Positions 6,261-7,566 of a stretch of 7,566 bases of DNA are shown here, in pieces. Under the pieces are notes generated by a model that had not been told where the DNA came from, ran no database searches, and was given only the letters and a program-made list of their open reading frames with translations. The stretch comes from Bacteroidota bacterium. GTDB lineage: Bacteria; Bacteroidota; Bacteroidia; Flavobacteriales; Flavobacteriaceae. Location of the stretch: assembly GCA_015767395.1 (NCBI GenBank), contig JADWMI010000110.1, positions 1 to 7,566 on the forward strand, in the 5' to 3' direction. Within the stretch, counting starts at the first letter, position 1, and the number at the start of each line of letters is the position of its first letter. Both the position numbers and the translations under genes were made by a program.

Positions 6261-6995
6261 ATGTTCAACACGATTGACTACATTAAAGGAATAATTGAAG
6301 GGTTAACATTTACACAAAAGATTTCAAATATAATTCCAGGAACTTCTGAAACAACTTTCGACACGTGTAAAACTTATTGGATTTTTCCGAAGTCTGTTAT
6401 TACAATTGATGGTTTAGATTATAAAGTTCTTGATTTTGAAATTAATGAATCGGTAACTATTCGCGGAATATTAAGCGGAAATGAAACTGATTTTACAATT
6501 AAAGCACCGAACTTTTTTCGCGGAACACCAATGCAAACTTCAAACGCTTTGATGATGATTAAAGATTGGAAAAAGAAACTTCCAATGGCTTACTTAATTC
6601 AACCAATGAATGAAACAAGAAGTTTAAGCACACTTGAAAAAATAGGAATAACCGCTGAAGGTGTACGAATACTTTTTATGTTGCCGGGAAAATTAGCTGA
6701 TTCAATCGACCAACAATATTTAACCGCAATTCAGCCGACTGATAATTTAATATTTGAATACGAGAAAGCATTGATGACTGATCCAAATATTGGTGAATTA
6801 GGAAATGCAACGAAATCAGATAGACCAAATTACGGTGTTTGGGTTTCAAGGTCCGGAACAAACGGAAACAAAAAACCATCAAATCAAGACAATGTTAAAA
6901 AACTAATTGACGAAGATATTTCCGGTGTTGAATACATTATTGATATACCTTTTAAAAGGCAAATTTGTGATATAGACGCAACTTGCAAAAGTTGA
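6261..6995 (+). CDS. Unrecognised protein, probable neck or tail-completion component
   Basis: A 244-residue protein with no signal peptide or membrane span. The N-terminal third is mixed helix and strand (TIDYIKGIIEGL; SVITIDGLDYKVLDFEINESVTIRGI, about 45-70). A middle segment, FFRGTPMQTSNALMMIKDWKKKLPMAYLIQPMNETR (85-120), has a hydrophobic helix followed by a basic patch and the phrase MAYLIQP. The C-terminal third is polar (GVWVSRSGTNGNKKPSNQDN, about 192-211) and ends with IPFKRQICDIDATCK, containing two cysteines close together. I do not recognise the family. Its place between fibre-like and probable tail genes and its size fit a neck or tail-completion protein, but this is positional inference. 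The ATG at 6261 follows an A-rich leader (about 6251-6260). Confidence 0.6.
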   Translation: MFNTIDYIKGIIEGLTFTQKISNIIPGTSETTFDTCKTYWIFPKSVITIDGLDYKVLDFEINESVTIRGILSGNETDFTIKAPNFFRGTPMQTSNALMMIKDWKKKLPMAYLIQPMNETRSLSTLEKIGITAEGVRILFMLPGKLADSIDQQYLTAIQPTDNLIFEYEKALMTDPNIGELGNATKSDRPNYGVWVSRSGTNGNKKPSNQDNVKKLIDEDISGVEYIIDIPFKRQICDIDATCKS

Positions 6996-7019
6996 TATGT
7001 TTTAAAATACTTATATTTG
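6992..7019 (+). promoter_or_regulatory. Bacteroidota-type promoter before the last gene
   Basis: TTG at 6992-6994 and TATATTTG at 7012-7019 are separated by 17 bases and match TTG-N17-23-TAnnTTTG. The -33 element overlaps the last codons of the preceding gene. Transcription would start near 7025, giving a leader of about 32 bases that is almost entirely A and T and ends in AAGAAAAATG. Both the match and the long A-rich leader suggest strong expression of the gene starting at 7058. Confidence 0.6.
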
Positions 7020-7057
7020 TAATTCATAAAAGAAATTAAATTTAAAAAAAAAGAAAA

Positions 7058-7566
7058 ATGTCAGACAAAAATTGTAATTGTGATGTAATATCACTTGGAA
7101 ACACCGGTTTACCGGATTGTTCACTGATTGCAGATATTGCCGCTTTTCCATTATTGGATATGGCAAAAGATTCTGCTGGTGCAGCAAAAGAAAGATTGAA
7201 AACAGATTTAACTGTATGGGCTAATTTAGAGCCTTTGTTAAACGCTGCTTCTCCTTTGGATAGAATTTATCCAATCGGTAAATTCGAGAACGTAGAACAG
7301 AATCGTGAAGATGATGTGTTTTGGACTGCAAACAGCGGAAAAACTGCTTTTGTACGTGAAGGATTTAAAACTTTTCAAGGTTTTATTATCAACGCGCCAA
7401 GAGAATTAACCGGAAAATTAAACGCTGATGCTTGTCAAAACTTCGGTTTTCACTTCGTTGATGATTCTAACCAATTGGTTACTAAAAAAGGAACTGATGC
7501 AACTAAATGTAAGCCAATTTTAATTGATTCGGACACGTTTAGAAGTAAGTATGTTGAAGCAACAAA
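7058..7566 (+). CDS. Probable abundant virion protein, perhaps major tail protein (3' end outside window)
   Basis: The ATG at 7058 opens a frame that runs off the window end after 169 codons with no stop, so the protein is partial. It starts MSDKNCNCDVISLGNTGLPD and has cysteines at 6, 8, 21, 126 and 151. Residues 66-115 (PLDRIYPIGKFENVEQNRED, TANSGKTAFVREGFKTFQGFIINAP) and 118-155 (TGKLNADACQNFGFHFVDDS, then CKPILI) alternate strands and polar turns. This resembles a group of Bacteroidota phage tail structural proteins as I remember them, without a search to confirm. A dedicated promoter, a long A-rich leader and its place at the junction of head and expected tail genes favour the major tail tube protein. 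The alternative is another abundant structural protein, for example a second decoration protein. Confidence 0.6.
   Translation, partial: MSDKNCNCDVISLGNTGLPDCSLIADIAAFPLLDMAKDSAGAAKERLKTDLTVWANLEPLLNAASPLDRIYPIGKFENVEQNREDDVFWTANSGKTAFVREGFKTFQGFIINAPRELTGKLNADACQNFGFHFVDDSNQLVTKKGTDATKCKPILIDSDTFRSKYVEAT

Noticed and set aside
1..7566. tRNA genes, CRISPR repeats, insertion-sequence ends, integrase or attachment sites.
   Set aside because: I saw no cloverleaf-like segment, regularly spaced repeats, transposase-like frame or long terminal inverted repeats; the window is almost fully occupied by the phage genes listed.

Overview
The window is a compact, one-direction block of virion-assembly genes from a tailed bacteriophage or prophage (Caudoviricetes) with an HK97-type head. 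The DNA is AT-rich, start codons follow A-rich leaders with no clear Shine-Dalgarno sequence, and the two longest promoter-like gaps carry the Bacteroidota sigma-factor pattern TTG-N17-23-TAnnTTTG. A Flavobacterium-like or other Bacteroidota host is therefore the best guess. That host assignment is an inference from signals and composition, not from a database match.

Layout, all on the + strand: the 3' end of the large terminase subunit (1-453); a promoter-like gap; portal protein (498-1745); a 30-residue lysine-rich mini-gene joining portal to protease through overlaps at both ends (1723-1815); S78-type prohead protease with a short tandem repeat in its tail (1812-2618); HK97-fold major capsid protein with an N-terminal coiled-coil delta region (2630-3907); a hairpin with a short T-run just after the capsid gene (about 3928-3957); a small basic-tailed protein (3978-4163); a probable head-tail connector (4198-4716); a small beta-rich protein (4713-5042); a modular fibre-like protein (5046-5921); a single-membrane-span coiled-coil protein (5939-6253); an unrecognised probable structural protein (6261-6995); a second promoter-like gap; and the 5' part of a probable major tail or other abundant virion protein (7058 to the window end).

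The genes describe one assembly path. The terminase packages DNA through the portal, the capsid protein assembles on its own delta domain, the protease matures the shell, and connector and adaptor proteins close the neck before tail attachment. The promoter sites and the post-capsid hairpin suggest that expression is tuned inside the block rather than set by one long uniform transcript. No tRNA, CRISPR array, insertion sequence, integrase or attachment site is visible. No gap between genes exceeds about 75 bases, and I found no credible gene on the - strand.
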